Of a DNA stretch of 64,000 bases, positions 24,667-33,489 are shown piece by piece. This DNA is from Flavipsychrobacter sp. (GTDB lineage Bacteria; Bacteroidota; Bacteroidia; Chitinophagales; Chitinophagaceae). How positions within the stretch are numbered: the first letter of the stretch is position 1; the number at the start of each line of letters is the position of its first letter. Made by a program: the position numbers and the translations under genes. The stretch spans positions 103,334 to 167,333 of the forward strand of contig JAEUVX010000014.1 of the NCBI GenBank assembly GCA_016786615.1, read 5' to 3'. The notes under the pieces were generated by a model, which did no database searches, was not told where the DNA came from, and saw only the letters and a program-made list of their open reading frames with translations.

Positions 24667-25368
24667 CTAAAATATCTCCATCAATTCAGATAAAGAGGCT
24701 ACCTCGTAGGTTGGTTTGTGGCGGTGGGGTGTGCGTGCGGGGTTGTAATACACCTGGTCTATCCCTGCATAGAAGGCACCGAGTATGTCTATTTCCAGCG
24801 CATCGCCTATCATAATGCTTTCTTCGGCCGTTGCACCTGCTGCCTGCAGTGCGTAGTTGAAGATGGCAGCCTGTGGCTTCATGCTCTGGCTTTTCTCGCT
24901 GGTTATCAGTTCGGTAAAGTAGTGTGCGATGCCTGCGTATTGCAGTTTCTGTCGTTGTGTACTTTCAAACCCATTGGTGATGAGGTGCATGGTGTAACCT
25001 TGCGTTTTGCAATGCTCCAGTATTTCGGTGGCGTGGGGTGTCAGGCGTTTTTGGTTGGGCAGTATCTCCAGGTATGCACTGCTCAGTTCGTGTGCAAGGT
25101 TGCTGTCGCCTATTTTAAAATCGAGCAGTGTGAGGAAGAATCGTTTCCAGCGTAGTTCATCGCGCTTCAGGAATCCATTGCGAAAGCGTGCCCAGAGGTA
25201 TTCGTTGTGTATGTTGTATGCAGTAGCAAATGCGTCGAAGTCTGTAATGCCATAGTCCGCCAGGCGGCACTCTTCATATACCTGCAGCAGTGTGTGCGCC
25301 GAGTTGGCGTCAAAATCCCACAGTGTGTGGTCGAGGTCGAAGAAGAGGTGTTTGTACTGTTTCGGCAT
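24667..25368 (-). CDS. yjjG: YjjG-type HAD phosphatase (noncanonical pyrimidine nucleotidase)
   Basis: A 233-residue HAD superfamily IA hydrolase. Motif I is FFDLDHTLWDF with nucleophile Asp11 and Asp13, the extended form typical of YjjG/YfnB nucleotidases. Motif II is LITNGFESTQ; motif III Lys follows in SEKSQSMKP; motif IV is MIGDALEIDILGAFYAGI. These enzymes dephosphorylate nucleoside monophosphates and help remove modified pyrimidines. The frame is open 13 codons further, but the ATG at 25368 fits the family start. It is downstream of bamD-rpoZ on the same strand, separated by a terminator. Confidence 0.87.
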   Translation of the reverse strand: MPKQYKHLFFDLDHTLWDFDANSAHTLLQVYEECRLADYGITDFDAFATAYNIHNEYLWARFRNGFLKRDELRWKRFFLTLLDFKIGDSNLAHELSSAYLEILPNQKRLTPHATEILEHCKTQGYTMHLITNGFESTQRQKLQYAGIAHYFTELITSEKSQSMKPQAAIFNYALQAAGATAEESIMIGDALEIDILGAFYAGIDQVYYNPARTPHRHKPTYEVASLSELMEIF

Positions 25369-25397
25369 TTGTCGAAAGGCGTTAGTTTGTTTAACGT

Positions 25398-25427
25398 AAA
25401 AAGCCATCCTTTGTAGGGATAGCTTTT
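25398..25427 (-). terminator. Terminator after rpoZ
   Basis: On the minus strand AAAGCTATCC / GGATGGCTTT forms a 10-bp stem with one G-T pair, followed by TTT. Confidence 0.8.
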
Positions 25428-25458
25428 CAGTGTTGTTAAAACTGTTGCCCGAAAAAGA

Positions 25459-25788
25459 TTATTGTTGGTTCTTTTTGCGGTAGTATATTTTATCGTCGAA
25501 GAATTCGCTGGTGCTCTGCAAAGCAGGGTTAGCCATACGTTCGTAGATACGAGATATTTCGATTTGTTCTTTGTTTTCGTGGATTTCTTCCAGGTTGTCT
25601 GCATGGCTGCTGAATTCATCCAGCTTGCGGTGCAGTTCTTCCTTCATTACAACAGATATCTGGTTTGCACGGCGGCTCATTACCACGATGCTTTCGTACA
25701 GATTGCCTGTTTTGTTTTTAATAGCTACAACGTCACGTGTTTCAACCATCGGGTTCACTGCAGCTAATACTTTCCTATTTATGCTCAT
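25459..25788 (-). CDS. rpoZ: RNA polymerase omega subunit, Bacteroidota type
   Basis: A 109-residue Rpb6/omega-like protein. The conserved segment is TGNLYESIVVMSRRANQI, corresponding to the E-A-x-x-R-A-x-Q-I region of omega, preceded by ETRDVVAIKNKT. Length and sequence match the Bacteroidota omega family. Omega binds the beta-prime C terminus and aids polymerase assembly. The start overlaps the bamD stop by 14 bases, a coupling I recall from other Bacteroidota genomes. Confidence 0.88.
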   Translation of the reverse strand: MSINRKVLAAVNPMVETRDVVAIKNKTGNLYESIVVMSRRANQISVVMKEELHRKLDEFSSHADNLEEIHENKEQIEISRIYERMANPALQSTSEFFDDKIYYRKKNQQ

Positions 25789-26590
25789 TGCGTATTTTTT
25801 TTACAATGTTATCTGCCTTGGTATAATAATCCTCGGCGTCGCGAAGATACTTAGAATTTGGATAACCGTCAACTAATTCCCTGTAGGCGTTGATGGCGGT
25901 AGCGTATCGCTCCTCCTGTTTTTCCTGAATACTCTGCCCGGCATACCTGTACCATGCCTTTACAGTCATATACTGGTAGTAGTCGCTGCGGGTAGATTCG
26001 GGGAAGTTGCGCATCACCTGTTTGAAGGCGATACCTGCTGCTTTGTATTGTCCTATATTATAGTACAGTTGTGCTGCGTCGGCCTCTTTCTGCTCCAGTT
26101 TCAGCCTGCATTCATCTATATATTTGCTGGCTTCTGCTACGTGTTTGCTTTCGGGGTGGCCGTTTATAAATACCTGCAGGGCATCCATGGCACGCTCTGT
26201 ATTGGTTTGCTCCAGCGATGCTTTGGGCGACATTTTGTAGAGGCAAAGCCCGTAGAGGTATTCCATTTCTTCGGCTTCCTTGCTGGTAGGGAAGAATTCA
26301 ATATAGTTTTTGAAGTGATAAGATGCTGATAACCAGTCTTTCAGGTAATAAAAGCTATAAGCATAGCGGTAGTACATAGGCTCGTAGTTGCGGGTGTTTT
26401 TCAATACCGGCACCAGGCTTTCGTATAGTCCGTTAGCTTGCTGATACTTCTTTTTCTCGTAAAACTCGTTGGCTCTCTTCAGTTTATAGTTTACGTCTTT
26501 GCTTTTCAGGGCACGCTCGTAGCCGCTGCAGCCGTATAACAGGCTGATGCTGAAAAGGACGTATAGAAGATAACTTAGGCGTCTGTGCAT
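25775..26590 (-). CDS. bamD: Outer-membrane assembly lipoprotein BamD
   Basis: A 271-residue lipoprotein with a lipobox LLYGC (Cys21), followed by GYERALKSKDVNYKLKRANEFYEKKKYQQANGLYESL and further TPR-type helical pairs (AYSFYYLKDWLSASYHFKNYIEFFPTSKEAEEMEYLYGLCLYK; YNIGQYKAAGIAFKQVMRNFPES; NAYRELVDGYPNSKYLRDAEDYY). This is BamD, the TPR partner of BamA in barrel assembly. The gene starts 4 bases after a promoter-like TATTTTTG-CGACCC and overlaps rpoZ. Confidence 0.93.
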   Translation of the reverse strand: MHRRLSYLLYVLFSISLLYGCSGYERALKSKDVNYKLKRANEFYEKKKYQQANGLYESLVPVLKNTRNYEPMYYRYAYSFYYLKDWLSASYHFKNYIEFFPTSKEAEEMEYLYGLCLYKMSPKASLEQTNTERAMDALQVFINGHPESKHVAEASKYIDECRLKLEQKEADAAQLYYNIGQYKAAGIAFKQVMRNFPESTRSDYYQYMTVKAWYRYAGQSIQEKQEERYATAINAYRELVDGYPNSKYLRDAEDYYTKADNIVKKIRNEHK

Positions 26591-26598
26591 AAGGGTCG

Positions 26599-26606
26599 CA
26601 AAAATA
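26599..26606 (-). promoter_or_regulatory. TAnnTTTG promoter element of bamD-rpoZ
   Basis: Minus-strand TATTTTTG is followed by CGACCCTT and the bamD ATG. It is an exact -7 match; the predicted transcript leader is only a few nucleotides. Confidence 0.6.
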
Positions 26607-26680
26607 GCGAATCTAAGGTGCTTTGCCTAACGTATGATATAAAACTCTGTTAATTCGAGGTTTTACAGCCATTTCACAGG

Positions 26681-26791
26681 TTATCCACAGTTATGCACAG
26701 GATATGCACATAGGTTTATGAACAGGGTGTGAAAAATGACCTGAAATCCTTTACTGTAAAAGCTTTCAGCCATATTGCTGTTTGTGGAAAA
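26681..26791. promoter_or_regulatory. Cluster of DnaA-box-like 9-mers
   Basis: Matches to TTWTNCACA: TTATCCACA (26681-26689, +), TTATGCACA (26691-26699, +), TTTTTCACA (26728-26736, -) and TTTTCCACA (26783-26791, -), plus ATATGCACA (26702-26710, +, one mismatch). Five sites in 111 bp lie in the 284-bp gap between divergent bamD and mraZ. This could be a DnaA-controlled regulatory region or part of an origin; neither is proven. Confidence 0.5.
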
Positions 26792-26807
26792 ATACAAAGC
26801 GCGCAAA

Positions 26808-26843
26808 TTGGGTAAATGCGTGGGAAAAAGTGTTATTTTGTGG
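26808..26843 (+). promoter_or_regulatory. mraZ promoter with MraZ-type operator repeats
   Basis: GTGG at 26820, GTGT at 26830 and GTGG at 26840 form three direct repeats at exactly 10-bp spacing, as in known MraZ boxes. A promoter-like TTATTTTG (one base off TAnnTTTG) at 26833-26840 lies between and over the repeats, with TTGG at 26808 as a possible -33. MraZ bound here would cover the promoter core. Confidence 0.65.
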
Positions 26844-26874
26844 TAAGAAAGGTAGAAAAATTCCAAAATCGTCA

Positions 26875-27345
26875 ATGACAAGCTTTCTCGGAGAATATGA
26901 AGTTGCTGTAGATGCCAAGGGCCGCTTTTTGCTGCCTGCAGGCTTCCGCAAGCAGTTGCCTGAAGAGGCGGCTGCACGCTTCGTTATTAACCGCGGGTTT
27001 GAAAACTGCCTTACCATGTTTACGGTAGATAGCTGGAATGTATTGGCTGAAAAAGTAAACAAGCTCAACGACTTCAATCCGAAAGTGCGTGAGTTCAAGC
27101 GCCTGTTTATGAATGGCGCCAACTTCGTGGATGTAGATAGTGCAGGCCGCATACTGTTGCCAAAACCATTGCAGGAATACGCCTCTATCAAAAAGGACAT
27201 GATATTCTCTGCGCAGGGCAATAAAATTGAGCTGTGGGATAAAGATACGTATTACGCTTATATACGCCAGCATGCAACAGGCTTTAGCGACCTGGCTGCA
27301 GAGGTGGCAGGTAATGGTTTTATGAATCCTTTTGAAAATCTGTAA
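26875..27345 (+). CDS. mraZ: Transcriptional regulator MraZ, first gene of dcw
   Basis: A 156-residue MraZ with its two AbrB-like half-domains, each with the signature D-x-x-GR: VDAKGRFLLP near the start and VDSAGRILLP in the second half. MraZ forms ring-shaped oligomers that bind repeats upstream of its own gene and repress the dcw cluster. The frame is open 31 codons upstream across the operator region; the ATG at 26875 gives the normal length and N terminus (MTSFLGEYEVAVD). It starts a run of 13 co-directional division and cell-wall genes. Confidence 0.95.
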   Translation: MTSFLGEYEVAVDAKGRFLLPAGFRKQLPEEAAARFVINRGFENCLTMFTVDSWNVLAEKVNKLNDFNPKVREFKRLFMNGANFVDVDSAGRILLPKPLQEYASIKKDMIFSAQGNKIELWDKDTYYAYIRQHATGFSDLAAEVAGNGFMNPFENL

Positions 27346-27346
27346 G

Positions 27347-28261
27347 ATGGAGGGTTCCACTTTTTACCACACAACAGTTCTTTTAAAAGAAACGGTTGAC
27401 GGGCTTGATATAAAAAGCGACGGTGTGTATGTAGATGCCACATTTGGCGGAGGCGGGCACAGCAGGGAAATCCTGAGCCGCCTGGGTGAAAAAGGAAAGC
27501 TCATCGCTTTTGACCATGATGCTGATGCGTGGCGCAATAAACCGGATGATGACAGGCTGATATCTGTTACAGAAAACTTCCGCTATATGAGCCGCTTTCT
27601 GAGGTTGCACGGATATAACGAGGTAGATGGCATACTGGCAGATTTAGGAGTAAGTTCTTTTCAGTTTGATACGGCAGAACGGGGTTTTTCTATACGCTTC
27701 GATGGTCCGCTGGATATGCGGATGGATAAACGGATAGAAAGAACCGCAGCAGATGTGCTGAATACTTATAGCGAAACACAGTTGCACAAACTCTTTGAAC
27801 AATATGGAGAGGTGCGTAACGCAAAGCAACTGGCAAAGCATATAGTAAACAACAGGGCTGCTGTAGCATTGAACAGTATAGATGCGCTGAAGGCAATGAT
27901 AGCGCCGGTGATGAAGGGGAATCCCAATCGTTATCTGGCACAACTCTTTCAGGCGCTGCGTATAGAGGTGAATGATGAGATGGGTGCGCTGAAGGATTTG
28001 CTGATGCAGTCGGCACAATGCCTGAAGCCCGGTGGCAGGTTGAGCATCATCACATTCCACTCGCTGGAAGACAGGTTGGTGAAGCAGTATATGAAGCGTG
28101 GCACATGGGAGGAAGAAGAGAAGGATGTGTTTGGCAGGAGTACGCACATAGCACCGCTGAGGCTTATCAATAATAAATCGATAGAGCCGACTGAAGAAGA
28201 AATAAAAAATAACTCAAGGGCAAGAAGTGCCCGTTTAAGGATAGCAGAAAAAGTAAAATGA
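27347..28261 (+). CDS. rsmH: 16S rRNA (cytosine-1402-N4)-methyltransferase RsmH
   Basis: A 304-residue methyltransferase (MraW/RsmH) that methylates C1402 of 16S rRNA at N4. The opening YHTTVLLKETVDGL, SAM-binding DATFGGGGHSREIL, LADLGVSSFQFD, GFSIRFDGPLDMRMD and the C-terminal IITFHSLEDRLVKQY are all diagnostic. The start is the ATG one base after the mraZ stop; an earlier TTG in frame within mraZ is less likely. The end overlaps ftsL by four bases (ATGA). Confidence 0.97.
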   Translation: MEGSTFYHTTVLLKETVDGLDIKSDGVYVDATFGGGGHSREILSRLGEKGKLIAFDHDADAWRNKPDDDRLISVTENFRYMSRFLRLHGYNEVDGILADLGVSSFQFDTAERGFSIRFDGPLDMRMDKRIERTAADVLNTYSETQLHKLFEQYGEVRNAKQLAKHIVNNRAAVALNSIDALKAMIAPVMKGNPNRYLAQLFQALRIEVNDEMGALKDLLMQSAQCLKPGGRLSIITFHSLEDRLVKQYMKRGTWEEEEKDVFGRSTHIAPLRLINNKSIEPTEEEIKNNSRARSARLRIAEKVK

Positions 28262-28629
28262 CCACTAAAGACACACACAACGTACCGGAGCAGGAACAAG
28301 CTGCACAACGTGTGAGAAGCGACTGGAAAACGCTGGTGGATAAACTGTCTTATAAAGCTATCGTCAACAACATTCCTTTTCTGGCATTTGTGGTATTGCT
28401 TGCTGTATTGTACATCAGCAACTCGCAACGCGCTGTGGATATGCAACGCGAACTGAACAGAGAGAACAAAGTATTGAAAGAATTGCGCTGGAAATATATG
28501 GATGTAAGCAGCAAACTGATGTATGTAAAGATGGAAAGTGAAGTGATAAAACGTGCATCGGTATTGGGTATGAAGCCTATGGCATTGCCTGCTTATAACA
28601 TCACCATCGACAGTACGCTGTACAGATAA
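28258..28629 (+). CDS. ftsL: FtsL-like divisome protein
   Basis: A 123-residue single-pass membrane protein: about 40 cytoplasmic residues, one membrane segment (IPFLAFVVLLAVLYISN), then a periplasmic coiled coil (QRELNRENKVLKELRWKYMDVSSKLMYVKMESEVIKRASVLGMKPM). Sequence identity in FtsL proteins is low, but topology, size, the leucine-zipper-like periplasmic helix and place between rsmH and ftsI identify it. It would form a complex with FtsQ and FtsB-like proteins. ATGA overlap with rsmH indicates translational coupling. Confidence 0.88.
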   Translation: MTTKDTHNVPEQEQAAQRVRSDWKTLVDKLSYKAIVNNIPFLAFVVLLAVLYISNSQRAVDMQRELNRENKVLKELRWKYMDVSSKLMYVKMESEVIKRASVLGMKPMALPAYNITIDSTLYR

Positions 28630-28644
28630 TAAGACTGAAAAGGA

Positions 28645-30732
28645 TTGACAGTAAAACAAGACATAAGGTTTAGGGTGTATGTAGCCTTTACATGCATTTG
28701 CTTGTTTGGCCTTGCCATCATACTGAAGGTGGCATACATACAGGTGAATGAAGGGCCTGAACTACGCAGGCTGGCGAAGGATATGCACACGCGCACAACT
28801 ATACTGCCTGCCGAGCGTGGTAATATATACACCGAGCAGGGGGCATTGCTGTGTTCTACCATTCCTCAGTTTGATGTGCATGTGGATTTTTCTGTCATCA
28901 AGCCCGATACTTTTAATAAATATGTAGATGCCCTTGCTGCAGGTATGGCCGATTTATTTAAAGACAAGCCTGCTGCAAAGTATAAAGCAGCGCTGACGGA
29001 TGCCTACAAAAAACAATCGCGCTACTGGTTGCTGAAAAAGAACCTGCCTTACTACGATTATCAGGCACTGCGCAGTATGCCCATATTTAATAAAGGCAAA
29101 AGGCGTGGCGGTTTTATAGAAGATCCTAAGATAAAACGCATCAACCCGCATGGTATGCTGGCATACCGTACTATAGGATTGTGGAGGGAGAACAGCCAGA
29201 CGGTGGGTATGGAACGTACCTACGATAGTGTACTGCGTGGCGATAACGGTACACGTGTAGAGCGTAAAGAAACAGGTGGTGTGTGGATGCCTGTAGAAGG
29301 TAGTGAAGTGGAACCGCAAAATGGTAAAGACCTTGTAACAACACTGGATATAGGCATACAGGAAGTAGCGGAACATGCATTGAAAAGTGTGTTGGAACAA
29401 TACCAGTGTAAGTATGGTACGTGTATAGTAATGGAAGTGCAGACAGGCAAAGTGCGTGCATTGGTAAACCTTGGGCAGCAAACAGATGGTACCTACTGGG
29501 AAGACCTGAACTATGCCATGATGCCGACAGAACCGGGCTCTACTTTCAAACTGGTGACGCTGCTGGCATTGCTCAACGATAAGTATATCAACATCAATCA
29601 GAAAGTAGATTGCCAGGGTGGTACTGCAAGGTTTGGTAACCTGCAGCTGCGCGACTCGCACCTTGGTTTAGGTGTGCTGAGTATTAAAGATGCATTTGCA
29701 CAGTCATCAAATGTGGCGATGGCAAAACTGGGGTATCAATACTACGCATCCAATCCAAAGAAGTATCTGGCACAACTGCACATGCTGGGGCTTGATAAAA
29801 AAACAGGCATCGACCTGAGCGGCGAACGTGCGCCACGTGTAAAACACCCGGGACAAAGCGACTGGAGTGCTACAACATTGCCTTGGATGGCTTATGGTTA
29901 TGAGATACAGATAACACCACTGCATACTTGTATGGTATATAATGCCATAGCTAATAACGGCAGGATGGTGCGCCCTTATCTGATAAGTGAAGTGCGTGAA
30001 TATGGAAAGACCATTAAAAAATTTGAACCGAAAATAATTCAGGAAGCTGTAGGTGATACATCGACCATACGCCAGTTGCAGGATTGTATGAAAGAAGTAG
30101 CCATCACAGGTACTGCAAAACATATCCGAAGCCCTTTTTACAGTATAGCAGGAAAGACGGGAACCGCACAAGTAGCGGATAAGGGGATAAAATACAGCGA
30201 TGGTGTCTATCAGGGCTCATTCGTTGGTTACTTTCCGGCAGATAAGCCTAAGTATACCATCGCTGTTGTTATTCGTACCAAACCACGTTCGGGTGCATAC
30301 TATGGTGGTACCATCGCTGCGCCTGTGTTCAGGATGATTGCAGATAAAGTATTTGCTGCAAGCAAAGGTTGGGTAGGCCCGCTGGACAGCATAGCACAGC
30401 ATGGCGATAAAAAACTGGTAGCGCATAACGCACCTGCAGCAAGCTACGATGTGCTGATGCGCAGAATGGGTGGTAAAGTGCCTGAGGCGACAGCGAATCA
30501 CATCATCAGAGTAGCTACGGATAGCAATAATAAAGTGGTAGTGCAGCCTGCAAAAGTATATGCTGGACAGGTGCCGGATGTGAGTGGTTTGGGATTGAAA
30601 GATGCAGTGTACCTGCTCGAAAAACAAGGTATGAAAGTAGTGGTGCATGGGAGGGGTAAAGTATATGCCCAGTCTGTAGCGCCCGGAACAAAAATAAACA
30701 AAGGACAAAATATAGTACTGCAACTAAGCTAA
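28645..30732 (+). CDS. ftsI: Division-specific transpeptidase FtsI (PBP3) with C-terminal PASTA domain
   Basis: A 695-residue class B penicillin-binding protein. One N-terminal membrane anchor (VYVAFTCICLFGLAIILKVAYIQV) is followed by the pedestal region and the transpeptidase domain with Ser299-T-F-Lys (PGSTFK), Ser354-Ser-Asn (SSNVAM) and Lys504-Thr-Gly (GKTGTAQ). A single PASTA domain ends the protein (VPDVSGLGLKDAVYLLEKQGMKVVVHGRGKV...GTKINKGQNIVLQLS). It cross-links septal peptidoglycan. The start is a TTG at 28645, the only sensible start before the anchor. The stop directly abuts the murE ATG. Confidence 0.95.
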   Translation: MTVKQDIRFRVYVAFTCICLFGLAIILKVAYIQVNEGPELRRLAKDMHTRTTILPAERGNIYTEQGALLCSTIPQFDVHVDFSVIKPDTFNKYVDALAAGMADLFKDKPAAKYKAALTDAYKKQSRYWLLKKNLPYYDYQALRSMPIFNKGKRRGGFIEDPKIKRINPHGMLAYRTIGLWRENSQTVGMERTYDSVLRGDNGTRVERKETGGVWMPVEGSEVEPQNGKDLVTTLDIGIQEVAEHALKSVLEQYQCKYGTCIVMEVQTGKVRALVNLGQQTDGTYWEDLNYAMMPTEPGSTFKLVTLLALLNDKYININQKVDCQGGTARFGNLQLRDSHLGLGVLSIKDAFAQSSNVAMAKLGYQYYASNPKKYLAQLHMLGLDKKTGIDLSGERAPRVKHPGQSDWSATTLPWMAYGYEIQITPLHTCMVYNAIANNGRMVRPYLISEVREYGKTIKKFEPKIIQEAVGDTSTIRQLQDCMKEVAITGTAKHIRSPFYSIAGKTGTAQVADKGIKYSDGVYQGSFVGYFPADKPKYTIAVVIRTKPRSGAYYGGTIAAPVFRMIADKVFAASKGWVGPLDSIAQHGDKKLVAHNAPAASYDVLMRRMGGKVPEATANHIIRVATDSNNKVVVQPAKVYAGQVPDVSGLGLKDAVYLLEKQGMKVVVHGRGKVYAQSVAPGTKINKGQNIVLQLS

Positions 30733-32199
30733 ATGATATTGCTGAAAGACATACTGTCCGGATTAACACCTGTAAAAATTGCAGGCGATACTGCTGTGGA
30801 GGTAAATGCCCTGAGTATCGACTCCCGCAAAGTGCAGGCAGGTACAGTATTTATAGCTATAAGCGGTACAACGGTTGACGGGCATAAATATATAGATACA
30901 GCTATAGCACAAGGTGCTGCAGTGATTGTGTGCGAGGTGATGCCTGCGACCATAAATGATGCTGTAGTATATGTGCAGGTGAAAGACAGTGCTTATGCAG
31001 CAGGTGTGATGGCAGATGCTTTCTATGGCAATCCTTCTGCAAGAATGAAAGTAGTGGGTGTAACGGGAACAAATGGTAAGACTACAACTACTACGTTGCT
31101 CTATCAATTGTTTAAAGCACTGGGTTATAAAGTTGGTTTGATATCTACTGTACAGAATCATATAGACGAAGTGGTAGAGATAGCAACACATACAACGCCC
31201 GATGCGATATCTGTACAATCGTTACTGGGGCGTATGGCCGATGCGGGGTGCGAATATGTGTTTATGGAAGTGAGTTCTCATGCTATTCATCAGCAACGCA
31301 TAGCGGGGCTGCGTTTTGCAGGTGCGGCTTTTACAAATATCACACACGACCATCTTGATTATCACAAAACATTCGACGAGTATATACGTGTAAAGAAGCA
31401 ATTGTTTGATGACCTGCCTGAAACAGCATTTGCACTAACCAATGCAGATGATAAACGTGGCATGGTGATGCTGCAAAACACGAAGGCAGACAAACACGCA
31501 TACAGCCTGAAAGCACCTGTGACATTCAAAGGCAAAGTGCTGGAGAACAACCTGACAGGGCTTGTGATGATGGTTGATGGCCATGAAGCACACTTCAGGA
31601 TGATAGGCACATTCAATGCATACAACCTGCTGGCTGTATATGGTATAGCGGTACTGCTGGGCGAAGATAAGATGCAGGTATTGGCGATACTCAGCAATCT
31701 GCATGGTGCTGCCGGCAGGTTCGAAACACTGATGTCTGAAAATGACAGCATACTTGGTATTGTTGATTATGCGCACACGCCCGATGCATTGATAAATGTA
31801 CTGGCAACTATCAACCAGCTACGCACCAAAGGGCAGCAACTGATAACAGTTGTAGGATGTGGCGGCGACCGCGACAGTGCCAAACGCCCGATAATGGCAG
31901 AGGTAGCATGTGAACACAGCGACAGGGCAATACTGACATCGGACAATCCGCGCAGCGAAGACCCAGAAGCAATACTGAATGAAATGGAATCCGGTTTGTC
32001 GGGTGTGCAAAAAAGAAAGTCACTAAGAATAACAGACAGGAAAGAAGCCATCAAAACAGCGTGTGCATTGGCGCAACCTGAAGACATTATACTGGTGGCA
32101 GGCAAAGGACACGAAACCTATCAGGAAATAAAAGGCGTGAAATATCCTTTTGATGACAGGGAAGTATTAAAAGAAGCATTTAAAACATTGAATAAATAG
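30733..32199 (+). CDS. murE: UDP-MurNAc-tripeptide ligase MurE (meso-DAP type)
   Basis: A 488-residue Mur ligase. The ATP loop is GVTGTNGKTTTTTL, the middle domain contains the carbamylated-Lys region (SSHAIHQQRIAGLRF, FTNITHDHLDYHKTFDEY), and the C-terminal domain has TSDNPRSEDPEAI. The DNPR motif marks enzymes that add meso-diaminopimelate and not lysine, so the cell wall should be DAP-type. No gap separates it from ftsI. Confidence 0.97.
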   Translation: MILLKDILSGLTPVKIAGDTAVEVNALSIDSRKVQAGTVFIAISGTTVDGHKYIDTAIAQGAAVIVCEVMPATINDAVVYVQVKDSAYAAGVMADAFYGNPSARMKVVGVTGTNGKTTTTTLLYQLFKALGYKVGLISTVQNHIDEVVEIATHTTPDAISVQSLLGRMADAGCEYVFMEVSSHAIHQQRIAGLRFAGAAFTNITHDHLDYHKTFDEYIRVKKQLFDDLPETAFALTNADDKRGMVMLQNTKADKHAYSLKAPVTFKGKVLENNLTGLVMMVDGHEAHFRMIGTFNAYNLLAVYGIAVLLGEDKMQVLAILSNLHGAAGRFETLMSENDSILGIVDYAHTPDALINVLATINQLRTKGQQLITVVGCGGDRDSAKRPIMAEVACEHSDRAILTSDNPRSEDPEAILNEMESGLSGVQKRKSLRITDRKEAIKTACALAQPEDIILVAGKGHETYQEIKGVKYPFDDREVLKEAFKTLNK

Positions 32200-32217
32200 A
32201 ATATTAACTGATAGCTG

Positions 32218-33489
32218 ATGCTGTATTATTTGTTTACATATCTGCGCGAAAACTTTGGCATGTTCGGAGCCGGGATGTTTTATTACATCACCTTCCGTGC
32301 AGCAATGGCTATCATCTTATCGCTTGTTATCACTACGGTAATGGGTAAAGGCCTGATACGCTACCTGCAACGCAAGCAAATTGGTGAGACTGTGCGCGAC
32401 CTGGGCCTTGCAGGTGAAACACAGAAGAAAGGGACACCTACAATGGGTGGCATTATTATCATTGCTGCTATACTGATACCTACATTGTTATTTGCGCGTA
32501 TCAGCAATGTGTACATCCTGCTGATGCTGATGAGTACGATATGGCTTGGGCTGGTAGGTTTTGTTGATGACTATATCAAAGTATTCAGGAAGAATAAAGA
32601 AGGGCTCGCAGGCAGGTTCAAGATAATGGGGCAGGTAGGGCTTGGTGCTATTGTTGGCCTTACACTGTATTACAACGACCATGTAGTGGTAACACGCGAA
32701 GTGAGAGAGAACGCAGCAGTAGTATATAACGCGTCTGAAAAGCAAATAGGCGAAACATATACCCGCAAAGACCAGAATGGTGTTGAGCATCATTATGCAA
32801 CGGTAAAAAGTGTAACTACGACCATCCCGTTTGTAAAAAATCATGAGTTCAACTACGCGGGCATAGCAAAAGTATTTGGCGAAGGTGCAGTGAAAACAGC
32901 AACACCTATCTTATATGTATTGTTTGTGATTTTCATCATCACAGCGGTATCTAATGGTGCCAATATTACCGATGGTATAGATGGGCTTGCAACAGGTGTG
33001 TCTGCCATTATAGGTATATGTCTTGGTGTGTTTGCGTATGTATCGGGCAACTATGTATTTGCAGGGTACCTCAACATTATGCACATACCCAACCTTGGTG
33101 AGCTATCCATATTCATCGGTGCATTCATTGGTGCGTGTGTGGGCTTCCTGTGGTACAATGCCTATCCTGCGCAGGTATTTATGGGCGATACAGGTAGCCT
33201 TGCTTTGGGTGGTATCATCGCATCGCTGGCTATCATTGTAAGAAAAGAATTACTGATACCTATTATCTGCGGCATCTTCTTAGTAGAGAATCTGTCGGTA
33301 ATGATACAGGTGGCATACTTCAAGCATACAAAGAGAAAGTATGGCGAAGGCCGCAGGATATTCCTGATGTCGCCGCTGCACCATCACTACCAGAAGAAAG
33401 GGTATCATGAAAGTAAAATAGTAACAAGGTTCTGGATTATAGGAATACTGCTGGCGGTATTGAGTATTGCAACATTAAAAATGAGATAG
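32218..33489 (+). CDS. mraY: Phospho-MurNAc-pentapeptide transferase MraY
   Basis: A 423-residue polytopic enzyme that makes lipid I from UDP-MurNAc-pentapeptide and undecaprenyl phosphate. Active-site motifs are [13 protein letters not shown] (Asp-Asp), [15 protein letters not shown] and the C-terminal [13 protein letters not shown]. The protein is about 60 residues longer than the E. coli enzyme because of an insert (roughly residues 160-215, [22 protein letters not shown]...), which I recall as normal in Bacteroidota. The stop overlaps the murD GTG by one base. Confidence 0.96.
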   Translation: MLYYLFTYLRENFGMFGAGMFYYITFRAAMAIILSLVITTVMGKGLIRYLQRKQIGETVRDLGLAGETQKKGTPTMGGIIIIAAILIPTLLFARISNVYILLMLMSTIWLGLVGFVDDYIKVFRKNKEGLAGRFKIMGQVGLGAIVGLTLYYNDHVVVTREVRENAAVVYNASEKQIGETYTRKDQNGVEHHYATVKSVTTTIPFVKNHEFNYAGIAKVFGEGAVKTATPILYVLFVIFIITAVSNGANITDGIDGLATGVSAIIGICLGVFAYVSGNYVFAGYLNIMHIPNLGELSIFIGAFIGACVGFLWYNAYPAQVFMGDTGSLALGGIIASLAIIVRKELLIPIICGIFLVENLSVMIQVAYFKHTKRKYGEGRRIFLMSPLHHHYQKKGYHESKIVTRFWIIGILLAVLSIATLKMR

